A stretch of 34,819 nt of DNA, taken from Leptolyngbyaceae cyanobacterium SM1_3_5. Its GTDB lineage: Bacteria; Cyanobacteriota; Cyanobacteriia; Elainellales; Elainellaceae. The notes under the pieces are model-generated. The model was not told the DNA's origin, did no database searches, and worked only from the letters and a program-made list of their open reading frames with translations. The stretch covers positions 1 through 34,819 of the forward strand of contig JAAUTJ010000002.1 of the NCBI GenBank assembly GCA_012031475.1. The letters run 5' to 3'. This document shows positions 1 to 9,800 of this stretch, piece after piece. Position 1 is the first letter of the stretch. Each line of letters begins with the position of its first letter. The position numbers and the translations under genes are program-made.

Positions 1-114
1 AATCGAGCGTGATGAAATCCTCCAGCGCTATCGCCACCGCATTGCTCAGGCGATCGCAGTAAGCTCAAGCGCGATGAAAAAGCGGCCCTAGTCATCCTGC
101 TCGTCGATCGCCTC

Positions 115-2100
115 ATGGAGATGAATCAGCAGGGCACTGACACCGAGGAGGCGATCGCAGCCCTGTGCTGTGCGGAAGTGGATTTGCTCAAGGAAGGCTA
201 CCCCACCAAATCGCTCGACGGGGAATATCTGCCCAACTACACCCGTGCCGTCGCTGAGGCCATTCATGACGGACGCATCACATTGACCGAGCAAAACAGT
301 TTTGAAAAGCACTGGCGCAAGCGCAATGCACCCGAAGTGTCCGGACAGACTCGGACTCACTACGCGATCGAATATCTCAAGCTCGATGCCAGCACCTACG
401 CCGAACATCGGGCACAGACGAACGCCCACAACAACGATCGCCAGGACAACCCCGCCGATGTCGAACTCGATCCCTATCTCGATCGCGTTGAGCAGTTGGC
501 GCAATCCCAATCCCCGGAAGAGATGGCGATCGCCGTTGCTGCAATCACTGGCCGCCGTCATGTCGAAGTCGTCACGCAAGGCCGCTTCTCTCTCAGTGCC
601 ACGCAGCACCGCTACTTGCTGCATTTCGAGGGGCAGGCCAAGAAGCGCGATGACCAATCCCATGAGGGGTTTGATATCCTGACGCTGATTCCCGCTGCTG
701 AGGCGTTGGCGCTCATCGATCGCTTTCGAGCACATCCCGCTGTCGTGCCGCTGCTGGGGCAAGATGATGAACACCCAGACTTGCAAGCCTTCCATGCCCG
801 TGTGAATCGTCGGGTCGAGAAGGTGTTTGGGCAGTCGGGTTTAGTGCCTGTGTTGCATGGCTTCAAGACGGTGAGTATTCATCGGCTCCGGGCACTGTGG
901 GGAGCGATCGCCTTCCACTTCTTTGCTCCAGGACAGAAGAATCCCCAACGCTTCCTCCAGCACTATTTGGGGCACGTTTCCGATACGGTGCAGTCGGCGG
1001 CGAATGCGCCTGTGACGGGGCACTATTTCCACTACCGGTTGTGGCGTGAGGGGCGAGAATTGACCGCGAAGGGCGTGAAGCTGGCCGCTGCCGGAGTGCT
1101 GCCGGAAGATGCGATCGATCCATCAACCGCAGAATTTGCCGTGCCAGAAGCAGCAGCAGAGGCAACAGCGCCCGCGATCGATCTAACACCCGACACCGTT
1201 GGCGCAAGCACCGCTCAACCCCCAACCCCTAACCCCCAACCCTTGACCCCAACATCCAGTACCAAGCCAGCCCACCGCATCGTCAGACCCATTCCCGTCG
1301 ATCTCAATCGCCTCAAAACTGCCGCCGCCAAGTTCGAGATCGAAATCCGCAAGTCCAAAGGCTACGGCTACGAAATGGCACTCGATCAACTGCTGATCGC
1401 GCTCACCAGTGAAGCACTACAACCGGAGCCGGAGCCGACCATCACTCAGGCGCTCAACGCTCAAGCCAAAACACTTGAATTCCTCACCCAAGAAATTGCA
1501 TCACTTAGATCGCAACTGCAACAGGTTAGCCAGGAACGTGACCAGGCGATCGAACAAGTGCAGGCAATCAACCAGCAGCAAGCGGATCTTGCCGCTCTCC
1601 AAGCTGAAAATCATCGCCTCAAATCTGCCCACACCAGTCTGATGACCGCGTACCATCAACTCCTTGCCAGTGGTGGGAAGCACTCGATCGCGCAGCTTGG
1701 CGCAGACGCGCAGCGGCAAGCGATCGAAGTGCCGACGGACAGCACGACACCCCCAGCAGGTCAGTTGGAGCCGTCATCCCCACGCGCCAAGACTACCCAC
1801 AAGCGCGTCTCTGCCGCTGCTGATGGGGGCGCGATTGCCCGTGCCTTACGCCTATTTCGAGCGGTCCAAGATTGGAATGACCAGCATCCCCAAGCTACGT
1901 TTGCCATCACTGCCAGTCTGCTTAAGCGCGATTTTGGCATTCACGATCGAGCGGTGGAGGCGTTCTTTGACCAATATCAGCAGGAGGTAGACGACTATCA
2001 CCTGTCGATCGGCGTGTCCAATGCCAGAAGCCATAATCGGCAGAACGGCAGAGACACAGAGCAGTTGAAACAGTTCATGCAAGCACGAGTAGAAGGGTAG
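115..2100 (+). CDS. Protelomerase (telomere resolvase) family protein, 5' end uncertain
   Basis: Protelomerases cut a palindromic site and reseal it as two covalently closed hairpin ends, maintaining linear plasmid-prophages such as N15 and KO2. The protein (661 aa from ATG 115) matches the TelK catalytic core as I recall it: GRRHVE at about 146-151 (Arg), GQAKKR at 173-178 (Lys), IHRLRALW at 255-262 (Arg), YLGH at 284-287 (His), and GHYFHY at 302-307 holding the candidate nucleophilic Tyr. The GQAKKR block is identical in TelK. The His-to-Tyr gap is about 8 residues longer than in TelK. A Pro-rich linker (about 365-385) follows, then a coiled coil (about 450-520) and a C-terminal segment (about 575-640) resembling the TelK region just after its catalytic domain. 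ATG 115 may be an internal restart: a well-formed frame at 2-57 continues into this one if one base is restored near 59. Distant tyrosine-recombinase function other than telomere resolution is possible. Confidence 0.8.
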   Translation: MEMNQQGTDTEEAIAALCCAEVDLLKEGYPTKSLDGEYLPNYTRAVAEAIHDGRITLTEQNSFEKHWRKRNAPEVSGQTRTHYAIEYLKLDASTYAEHRAQTNAHNNDRQDNPADVELDPYLDRVEQLAQSQSPEEMAIAVAAITGRRHVEVVTQGRFSLSATQHRYLLHFEGQAKKRDDQSHEGFDILTLIPAAEALALIDRFRAHPAVVPLLGQDDEHPDLQAFHARVNRRVEKVFGQSGLVPVLHGFKTVSIHRLRALWGAIAFHFFAPGQKNPQRFLQHYLGHVSDTVQSAANAPVTGHYFHYRLWREGRELTAKGVKLAAAGVLPEDAIDPSTAEFAVPEAAAEATAPAIDLTPDTVGASTAQPPTPNPQPLTPTSSTKPAHRIVRPIPVDLNRLKTAAAKFEIEIRKSKGYGYEMALDQLLIALTSEALQPEPEPTITQALNAQAKTLEFLTQEIASLRSQLQQVSQERDQAIEQVQAINQQQADLAALQAENHRLKSAHTSLMTAYHQLLASGGKHSIAQLGADAQRQAIEVPTDSTTPPAGQLEPSSPRAKTTHKRVSAAADGGAIARALRLFRAVQDWNDQHPQATFAITASLLKRDFGIHDRAVEAFFDQYQQEVDDYHLSIGVSNARSHNRQNGRDTEQLKQFMQARVEG

Positions 2101-2470
2101 CAACAAGACGCGACAGGCAGGGGCACGATCGACAAGCAACCTCGATCGCGACATCAAGCATGGAACACCTTGCAAAGAAACAGACGACATCGATCGCGGA
2201 ACGCGGCAACATTGGCATACTACAACACTCAAATGCTCACTGAATCTTGCTTTCAGCCTCCTCCGTCATGCGACGTCGATCGCGAAACCGACCACAGAAA
2301 GCCCGGAATTCGACAGCAGGAAAACTGGCATGAGGTCAAGTTTCCTTGAGGAGCGATCCGCACTTGGCAGGGGCGATCGGACGGGGGCAGATGATTCACT
2401 TTGCGATCGGGCCGTCCTCGCCACTAGCCGCACCGCGATCGACCGCCTCCATCCGCATCCCGCACTGCTG

Positions 2471-2748
2471 CGACAAATAATTTGAGATTCACCCCAATGA
2501 CTCTACACCCACTCGATCCTGCTTCCATTCACCCTTGAGACCCTTTCTCCACTCTTAAGCGATCGCAAATCACGAAATTTAATGTGAGACACCTCAGCCA
2601 AAAATTTACGACAAATAATTTGATACGACATTCATCACTCAATCAAGCTGTACTACTCAACACTCAAACTCAAGCACAGCAATAGTTTCAGCTTTTGAAG
2701 TGCGAAATTTAATTTGAGACGAAACGAAAAAGAATTTGATACTCGACA
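2471..2748. repeat. Five 18-bp direct repeats; candidate end of a Tn7/Tn5053-like transposon
   Basis: Copies lie at 2471-2488, 2573-2590, 2609-2626, 2703-2720 and 2725-2742, all in one orientation, with consensus CGAMAWWTAATTTGAKAC. Read on the minus strand from 2748 the array begins TGTCGAGTATCAAATT, and the units become GTMTCAAATTAWWTKTCG. Tn7, Tn402/Tn5053 and cyanobacterial type V-K CAST transposons end in TGT and carry several TnsB/TniA-binding repeats of about 20 bp. CAST ends, as I remember them, have very similar CAAATTA-containing units and a first unit about 11 bases in. If this is an end, the element extends to lower coordinates and includes the protelomerase gene; its other end is outside the window. 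ACTAT at 2749-2753 would be the target duplication. Plasmid iterons or a partition site are alternatives. The rest of 2101-2864 shows no gene. Confidence 0.55.
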
Positions 2749-2864
2749 ACTATGAACGATTGCCCGCTTCCTCTGAAGCCTTCATTCACATTGCGATGAT
2801 TCGGCTGATGCTCCGCAGGCTAGCCTAAGCTTTTTTGACCTTCTCCGTATTTCCAAATATCCTC

Positions 2865-3863
2865 TTAGGTGCTGATTTCTTCAGACAAATAAGCTTTGAG
2901 GATCTCTAGATCTTCTTCTCTAACCAAATTTGGATTATTACTCAAAAACTGTTGGATGAGGGTTGAATCTCTCCACTCATGCTGCAAGCATTGAAAGTAT
3001 TTAGCTGCAATACCCTCACTGACATTGTGGCACTCTAAAACAGGCAAGCGAATAGAGGAACTCTTACTTATTGTAGGTATGAAAAAACTCTTGGCCGATG
3101 TATTTTTCGGATCGGAAATATAACATTGCATACGTGGAAAGTTATTAGTGATTCGAGCACAAATCCTTTCAGATCTGAAGTTTTCAGCCCCTTCGTCTCG
3201 CCAAGCTTTCATAAGCTCTAGAGTTTTCGTTAATGTTAGTGAACACCTTGTAGACACTTCATTAACAGATAAATTAAGTTCTCTAGCTAAGATGTCAAGG
3301 TGATTGTTTTCAGGAATCAGAAAGAGAATATTCATCTTTACACCTTTGCTAAGTGCTTCAACAAAAAGATCTTTTCCCACATCAAGAGAGCGATCTAAAG
3401 AAGCACCAAAAAACCATATTTCTTCTGAAGCTGAACTCAATAAGCCTTCGACAATACTTTCGGGCGCAAGCGATAAATGACCTTTAAAGTTCTCAGTTTG
3501 ACTAGCCCTATTTTTTGAGGATAATCTCCGATCTACCAGACGTGGTTTCTGCTCTGGCGAAAACCTTCTAAGCCATACCTGAAATTTCTTATAATAGAGG
3601 ACTTGGCATAGACCTTCAAGCGTCGATTCTCGAAAAGTATATGTCTGTGAACACAGAAATTTCCGAACTGCTTCATTGCTGATTGGCTTAATACCTTTTG
3701 CCTTTTCTTCCCAATCCCTCTTAAATAAAGCCTGAAGAATTGTATTTTTTGACACATATTTCTCACGAAAATCATCTTTTAGCTGCCAATAAGTCTTTTC
3801 GGGAAGAATATAAAGTGGATCTGGAGGGGACTTCGATTCCTCTTTCAAATTTATATTGCTCAT
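2865..3863 (-). CDS. HTH plus PLD-like sensor domain protein, function unknown
   Basis: The protein has 332 aa. Residues about 20-105 look like a helical DNA-binding domain of the HTH type: several short helices, and a segment reading ISNEAVRKFLCSQTYTFRE, like the recognition part of a Cro-type HTH. A Ser/Lys-rich linker leads to a C-terminal alpha/beta domain (about 130-300). There, IWFFGASLDRSLD and KGVKMNILFLIPENN resemble PLD-like DUF5919-type domains, but I see no complete HKD catalytic motif, so it may be a sensor rather than an enzyme. No Shine-Dalgarno is obvious before ATG 3863, where a 10-bp GCCAAGTTGG element abuts the start codon. The gene is AT-rich with codon use unlike the GC-rich plasmid genes and lies in a stretch without HIP1 sites, which suggests recent transfer. 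The function is not known to me. Confidence 0.6.
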   Translation of the reverse strand: MSNINLKEESKSPPDPLYILPEKTYWQLKDDFREKYVSKNTILQALFKRDWEEKAKGIKPISNEAVRKFLCSQTYTFRESTLEGLCQVLYYKKFQVWLRRFSPEQKPRLVDRRLSSKNRASQTENFKGHLSLAPESIVEGLLSSASEEIWFFGASLDRSLDVGKDLFVEALSKGVKMNILFLIPENNHLDILARELNLSVNEVSTRCSLTLTKTLELMKAWRDEGAENFRSERICARITNNFPRMQCYISDPKNTSAKSFFIPTISKSSSIRLPVLECHNVSEGIAAKYFQCLQHEWRDSTLIQQFLSNNPNLVREEDLEILKAYLSEEIST

Positions 3864-4502
3864 GCCAAGTTGGGGATGCAGTAGTTGTAGTTTTAGCTTC
3901 TACCAACATCGAACTCAATAAAATGACCGGATTCAGCCTCTTTATCCAGTCTTCACTGAATAATGATTAAAAATTAAAGTAACGAGTAAAAATAGACCAA
4001 CTTGGCTTAGTTGTTTATCTTATGTTCATAAACTAAATCGCTGCGTTAGAATCCGCTCATCGACTCAAGCCTCATAGAAGGAGCTTTAGAAAGGTTTCAA
4101 AATCACGAGATTGTCAGATACTCCTAGCATGTTTTGCTCAGATGTTCTCCTGTTCCTTTTCTCTAGTTATAGGCTCGTCGATTTCTGATTGAGTTGGCAG
4201 TTACGCAGATTGCTTTTCCTGGTTCAGTTACAAAGTCATTCATCTCTGTTGTTTTCATAGCAGCATAAAGCCATTTCCCTTTAGAAAGGCTCTGTAGAAC
4301 AGATGGAAAAGGACGTAACATACCCTGCTTTTGTTTAACCAAATTCTTGTTCAACATTCAATATGACGTTGCCGCAAAAATTGTGCATGGCAGCAAGCAA
4401 GAGATGTTGTTGGTTTCAAAGTCTTGTTTTTATCAAATGCACCCCTTCAATCAATAGGGCACGTCTTTTGGCGTCAACCTTCAAGTACAACAAAGGTATC
4501 TT
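3864..4502. other. Gene-free AT-rich region with a 10-bp inverted repeat
   Basis: No convincing gene is present. GCCAAGTTGG at 3864-3873, immediately upstream of the minus-strand start codon at 3863, recurs inverted as CCAACTTGGC at 3997-4006. This could be an autoregulatory operator for the HTH protein. A weak hairpin GTTTAT/ATAAAC lies near 4013-4035. The short open frame at 4163-4357 (minus) has no ribosome site or recognisable product. Confidence 0.35.
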
Positions 4503-6310
4503 ATGGAACCCTTCGTTTTAAGTCCGTTGTACGGAACACCACAGCCTTTTTCTGTTGGATTGCCAGACGCAAACGTGCCGAATTTAGCGGCTCGATCTTC
4601 TGTATTAGAGTTTGGAGCCTACCGGAGCCAACAGGCGCTAACCACAATGATTCCAATCGCCTCAAGGGGCATGGAGCCGCTGCAAAACGTTCAAACCGGC
4701 ACTTCTCAAAATGACTTCATGAGGGGGCGAGAAGGGAATGATAAACTTCTTGGCTTGCGCGGTGATGACAGGCTTATCGGCGGCGCGGGCGATGATGCTC
4801 TTCTTGGTGGAGCAGGCAACGACATTCTTCAGGGTGATAGAGGTAACGACACGCTACAAGGAGGGACAGGAAATGATGTCCTTGCCGGTGGGTTAGGAAA
4901 AGACAGGCTAGTCGGTGGCCGAGGACAGGATCAGTTTGTAACGTCAAAGAGTCAGCAAGCTGCGACATTGGCGGATGCTGATGAAGTTATCGATTTTCAG
5001 AAGGGAGCCGACCATATCCAATTAAGGGGAAATACGCCCTAGAAGCTGCGAGTTGAGGACGGCAATGGGGAAACGGTTATTTCCAATGCGGAAACAGGAA
5101 AGGTCTTGTTACGGCTTAAAGGGATAGCTCCTCAATCTCTGGACACAACAGATTTTATTGCCGATACACCCCTAACGCTTATTAGCACGCCACCAACTCC
5201 CGTACCACCAACTCCCGTACCACCCATACCCGTACCACCAACTCCCGTACCACCAACTCCCGTACCACCCATACCCGAACTGACTCGGTGGGAGCAAAAC
5301 ATGCTGATTTATGGGCGGTACTGGGGTGAAAGGCTCAAGGAATTGCCAAGTGACCTGCTTACACTCGAAACACGAAAAAATCAACCAAAACTTGCTGAGA
5401 CCTACTATGATGCCCAGCGGGTTTACTTTCAGATAGCTGATTACACCAAAAATCCTCTCTGGAACGCTTATGCGGCGGAAGCAGAAAAAGCTTATCGGGA
5501 TGACTATGTTTTAGAGTACGAGGTCGCGCGACCGGATTTTGGAATTTTACTCAAGGACTTCTCCAGGACTATCTTAGAACCGGAGACCAAACATCTAGGC
5601 AGGCTGTGATTTCGCTTTCCCAGAATGCCGCTTTTGCCCGCGATGGAACACCCCTTGCAGATGACCCAACAACACCAATAGATTTAGAAGGAACAGAGAG
5701 CCTGCACCGCAGCCGTGAGACGGCTTACGCAATCATGAGTTATCTGGATGCGGAGGAGGCGGGGGAACCGCGCCGCGACCGCCTAGCAATGCTTGTTAAT
5801 CAAGCTCTAGGGCACATCCCTCAATGGCTTGGTGAAGTTCCGCCTATTCTCACTGGTTACAATCCTAAGATGCCATCTGATTCGGAATTCTATGTGCGCC
5901 CGTACATGATGGGACTAACGGCTGAGGCACTGATCCAATTCCATCAAAAAACCGGAGATAGCCGGATTCTTCCTGCTTTAACCAAAATGGCGGATTGGCT
6001 TTGGGAGAAGTTATGGAACTCTGACAAAGAAGCATTCCAATACACCGACCGCGATACCCAACACGAAGCAGGTGACGATACTAAGGCCTCTGCCGATTTG
6101 AATATGTTGATCGCGCCGCTTTACGCCTACCTCCACTACCAAACGGGAGAGGATAGGTTTTTACAAAGGGGCGATCAGATTTTTGCCGGAGGCGTCAAGG
6201 GCGCAGGCTTAGGCACATTTACGACAGCGAAACAATTCATGCAAAATTATCGCACAAGCTTCCAATATGTGGCTTGGCGACAAATGCAACCGCTTGTAAC
6301 TGGCGTTTAA
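4503..6310 (+). pseudogene. Broken RTX-repeat protein with C-terminal alpha/alpha-toroid-like domain
   Basis: This is one gene split by two lesions. Segment 1 (4503-5042) carries glycine/aspartate nonapeptides of the hemolysin-type calcium-binding (RTX) class, such as GGAGDDALLGGAGND, typical of proteins exported by type I secretion. An in-frame TAG at 5040-5042 interrupts it, and the same frame resumes directly after it with coding character. Segment 2 has a Pro-rich linker of 15-bp repeats and a helical region that ends out of frame at 5609. In the other frame, residues reading GLLQDYLRTGDQTSRQAV lie upstream of 5606, so a frameshift occurred around 5535-5560. Segment 3, to 6310, is helical with alternating Trp/Tyr, like six-hairpin glycosidase-type toroids. 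No intact product is expected unless the lesions are sequence errors. The region has no HIP1 site. Confidence 0.75.
5190..5279 (+). repeat. Tandem 15-bp repeat encoding a Pro-rich linker
   Basis: Six units of 15 bp occur in the order A-A-B-A-A-B, where A is CCACCAACTCCCGTA and B is CCACCCATACCCGTA (last base pair varied in the final unit). They encode PPTPV and PPIPV blocks inside the broken RTX gene. The 45-bp higher-order period shows a duplication of an A-A-B block. Confidence 0.9.
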
Positions 6311-6836
6311 ACTAAGCGGAAATAAGCCCAGCCCGTGTTTCTGTGCTGAGCAAGGGTTGGAGGAGGGGATGCTAACCGTTCAAGCAGAGGGTTGAGTTTG
6401 CTTTTTGCGTTTCGAGTACCGCTTTTTAACAATGGGTATCAAACGACAGCGATGTAGGCGGGTTGGCGTCAGCCAGGAATCCTGCTCAGCCCACCGATCA
6501 TCGTTGTCGTGACAGTAATGATCGAAGCCGAAAGCTATCAGCAGCGGGAAGTCTATTCGCTAAAAGTGGAACTCATCAAGCCGCCGACCGTAACAGCTTG
6601 GCACAGCCGCTCAGCAGCAAGCGATCGCATCACGCCGGAAGCGATATCAGAAACAGGGGGGGTCATCATGCCGATCGCTCGACTAGGGCACAATCAAACT
6701 GAACACCATTGCACTCCGATTGCAGGAGGATAGCACTGGGACTTTTTCATGCGCCAGAGTTCACCGGGACAGGCTTAGATACTGCGATCGAGGTAAGACA
6801 GAAATTCTTGCCAGGGCAAAGCTGAGGGTGTGGCTT
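6311..6836. other. No supported gene
   Basis: The stretch between the RTX pseudogene and the end of the replication operon holds only short open frames without ribosome sites (for example 6509-6733, plus). HIP1 reappears at about 6620. I recognise nothing here; it may be decayed coding sequence. Confidence 0.4.
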
Positions 6837-6870
6837 GCAGCCTTCCCCGATCGTGACGATCGCTCGCTGC
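6837..6870 (-). terminator. Nested hairpin directly after the repA stop codon
   Basis: GCAGC (6837-6841) pairs with GCTGC (6866-6870). Inside it CGATCG (6848-6853) pairs with CGATCG (6857-6862) around a 3-nt loop. The outer arm touches the stop codon of the replication gene, which ends at 6871. No T-tract follows on the minus strand, so it is a weak terminator or an mRNA 3'-end protecting structure. Confidence 0.35.
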
Positions 6871-9800
6871 TCAGGCGCTACTGCGGATGAGTTGGCCGGA
6901 ATCAAACAGATAATTCATCCACTGATTCACACGCTGACGCTGCTCTCTCATGAGTTTTTTAAGCGCGGCCTTCCAGATCGATCGCGTCATGCCTTGAATC
7001 TGTCGAACTTCTTTAAGCTTTTCAGGTGATTCAGCGCACTCCAGCAGCACTGCGATCGTTTCGATGTCGTCTGGACTCTCTTCGAGTTGGCTAGAAGCAT
7101 TGACAGGCAAAGATTGTGTCTCGATCTCACTCACCGGGCACTCAGAGGCGATTGGCGAAGCAGTCTCGATGGAGGCAGAATTGGGCTGAGCGAGCGAGTC
7201 AAGCGTCTCTGAGGGCGATTCTGCAAGGGTTATAGCGGTATCTAGAACTGCTGACACTACCCCCTCACTGGCTATAGATCCAATAGGCTCTGCTGTCAGC
7301 GCTGCGCGGTCGCACAAACGCGAACACTCGCCCGCTGGCTGAGCCTCAATCAGATCGACGTACTTTTGATTCCATGCCTGCATCACCGCCAGCCGATCGA
7401 TGCAGTGGAAGCCTTTGACTCGATAGAAGCGAGTTTCGCCATCTCCTCTGACTTGTCCCTGGTTCAGACCGATTTTGATAAGCAGTCGCCGCAGAAATGA
7501 AATGGGATCAGTCGCCTCACTCACATTCAAATTAAATAGCCGTTGGAGCCGCCAGCGTCTTTGTCGCATGAACACCATCACCGCAATCACCTGTGAATGC
7601 TCGTTGTGATATTCAGGTTTGTTGAGCAACTCCAAAATGCCACACTCGCGAATAAATCCCACCTGCTCTAGCTTCAGATGCAAGTCGGGCAGAAAAACAT
7701 CGCCGTGCTGCCACTTGTAGCCGTTCGATTTCCACTGCTTCGCATCTTGCAGCTTGGCAATTTCAGGATGCTCGATCAGCCAGTAGAGATTTTGAGCGTT
7801 GAGCCAATACCGATCGTTCACCTTGCGCTCAAAAACGAACTCAGGAGTGAGTGTCACCCCTGGTAGGAAGTCTTGGAGCAAAACTCCTTCGGCCTGAAGT
7901 CGCTGCTCTGTTGTCGTGCTTGAATCGCCCTGAATCGATCGCGCTTCTTCGACGCTCATCTGTGAGTGTGTGCCCTCACTGAGCCGCTCTGCTCGCTCAA
8001 AGCGATCTTTCTCCTTTTGCCCCTTGATGGCATCCCCAAACCAGTTGCTCGTCCCCTCCCAGTCGCGAATCTCGCAATTTTCCATCTCGATCAACTCTTG
8101 GCGAAGCTGAACGCCACACTGCGGCTTGGCAAAGTTGGATCGCGCTTGGATATTGGCAAGCAACTCGAAGTGAGCATTGTTCCAGTTGCCATCCTGCCAA
8201 AGTGAATGGAGGCGTTGCAGGAAGATTTCGATATCCCCATCCGACTCCGCTTTCGCCATTTCAATCGATAGGTCGAGAACCGATTGCGTTCCGCCCGCTT
8301 TGGCATTCTGCTCAATGGTGCGCTTGACCACATCCGGCAGGGGCGATCGACAACTGCCCATGTAGCTGTTGTTGCTGTTGGTTGCCCAAATGGTGAGCGG
8401 CAGGTTATGGCGTTCACGGGCAATCAGTTGGCGGAATTCGCATGGCTCAATCACGCCAAAGTAGAAGGCAAAGATGTGGGTGAACCATTCGGTTTCGATC
8501 GATACCCCTACCTCCATCGAGGGACTGTAGAGCAGGATCAATGGCCTGAGCCGCTCGATTTCTGCGTTGATGTGCTGGACGAATCGCTTGCCTGCTTCCT
8601 CTTCGGTTGTGGTCGAATCAATTCGCACGATGCGGCCTGCTAGTTGAGGAAACCGCTCCAGCAGTCGCTTCTGGATTGCGCTCAGTTCGGCTTGAGAGTC
8701 AGCCGGAATCAGAATTGGTTCTTCAATGCCCAGAAGTAGCATTCTCTCGATGTGTTCGTAAATCAGCAGTTCCACGCTGGCTTGATTGCCGCTGTAGTAG
8801 TCTACGGAACGCGACTGCCCTCTGTGGTGATTGACGATCGTGAAGGTCTTGGCGGTTTGGGGTGCAAGCTGGCGAATATAGTCAACCTCAACATTGGTCA
8901 AATCGGCATCGCACAAGATGACGAGGCCACCGTTGGCAATGATGCGTCGAATCAGTTCGGCCAACATCTTGAGGATCTGCGGCCTGCGTTTCTTGACGGT
9001 CGTGTTCGACGTTGCCAAATGCTTTAGCCCTAGCCGTACCTCGTCAAGAATCAACACATCCCAGTGCTGGTCAGCAATTTTCCAGAAGCTATCCCAGCAG
9101 CAGCTACCCGCTGGTTGCTGTCTTTGCGCTTCCTCGGTGCTGCCAAGTGCGTCGATCCAGCGCATCTCGAAGTTGGAACTGGAAAATTTCGCGCACTGCT
9201 CCAATCCCAGCACCACACGCGGCGTAATCGAGAGGACGCGCTTACCCTGCTCAACAAAGTGGGCGATCGCAGGCTTGAGCATGGCCTTAGACTTGCCTGA
9301 TCCCTTACGGGAAAGCAAGTTGACAATGCCTGTAAGGGGCAGCTTTTGCCACAGGTCAGGTGGCAGAAATTCACAGTCGAGTTCGAGATCGGGTGTGAGG
9401 GCAAGCGTGTTGAGGTAGCGCTGTGCCCGATCGACGCGCTGCTGATAGCTGGTCGGTGCGGCACTGGCATCAAGCCCCCCATGCTCGACGGCGATCGCGA
9501 CAAATTCAGCGAAATTGAGGTAGCGAATCTGGTCGAACTGTTCGGGCGGCAGTTCATCAATATCGCACTCTTCCTTGGAGATCTGCCCCCACCAGGCGAC
9601 ATCGACCTGGTAGCCCAGCTTGGTCAGGAATTCATACTGCGATCGCCAGCGTTGCATCACGGCCTTGTTTTTCACGTCGCCAGCATCCGGCGCAAATACC
9701 AGCCGCTTCAGCGTGGGGTGGCGATCGAATAGTTTAGTGAGCGTGTCTTGGGTCGTGTTGGGGGAACTGGCGAACCCGCCGTTAGTTGCGCCCAGGACAG

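Noticed and set aside
2471..2748. Whether the repeats are a CRISPR array
   Set aside because: Units are 18 bp, spacers range from 4 to 84 bp and there is no cas gene, so it is not a CRISPR.
1..2748. A protelomerase target palindrome of the N15 telRL type near the gene
   Set aside because: I saw no long perfect palindrome in or beside the gene within the window; the target, if any, must be elsewhere.
4163..4357. Minus-strand frame of 64 codons in the AT-rich gap
   Set aside because: No ribosome site, no recognisable domain, and stop-to-stop lengths of this size are expected by chance.
5190..5279. Tandem 15-bp repeat considered as an origin iteron or CRISPR
   Set aside because: It is in frame within the RTX gene and encodes a Pro-rich linker.
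6509..6733. Plus-strand frame of 74 codons between the RTX pseudogene and the replication operon
   Set aside because: GTG start without a ribosome site and no family resemblance; may be a decayed fragment.
8894..9418. Plus-strand frame of 174 codons opposite the replication gene
   Set aside because: Antisense to the Walker A/B region of the CyRepA1 protein, with no ribosome site or family resemblance.
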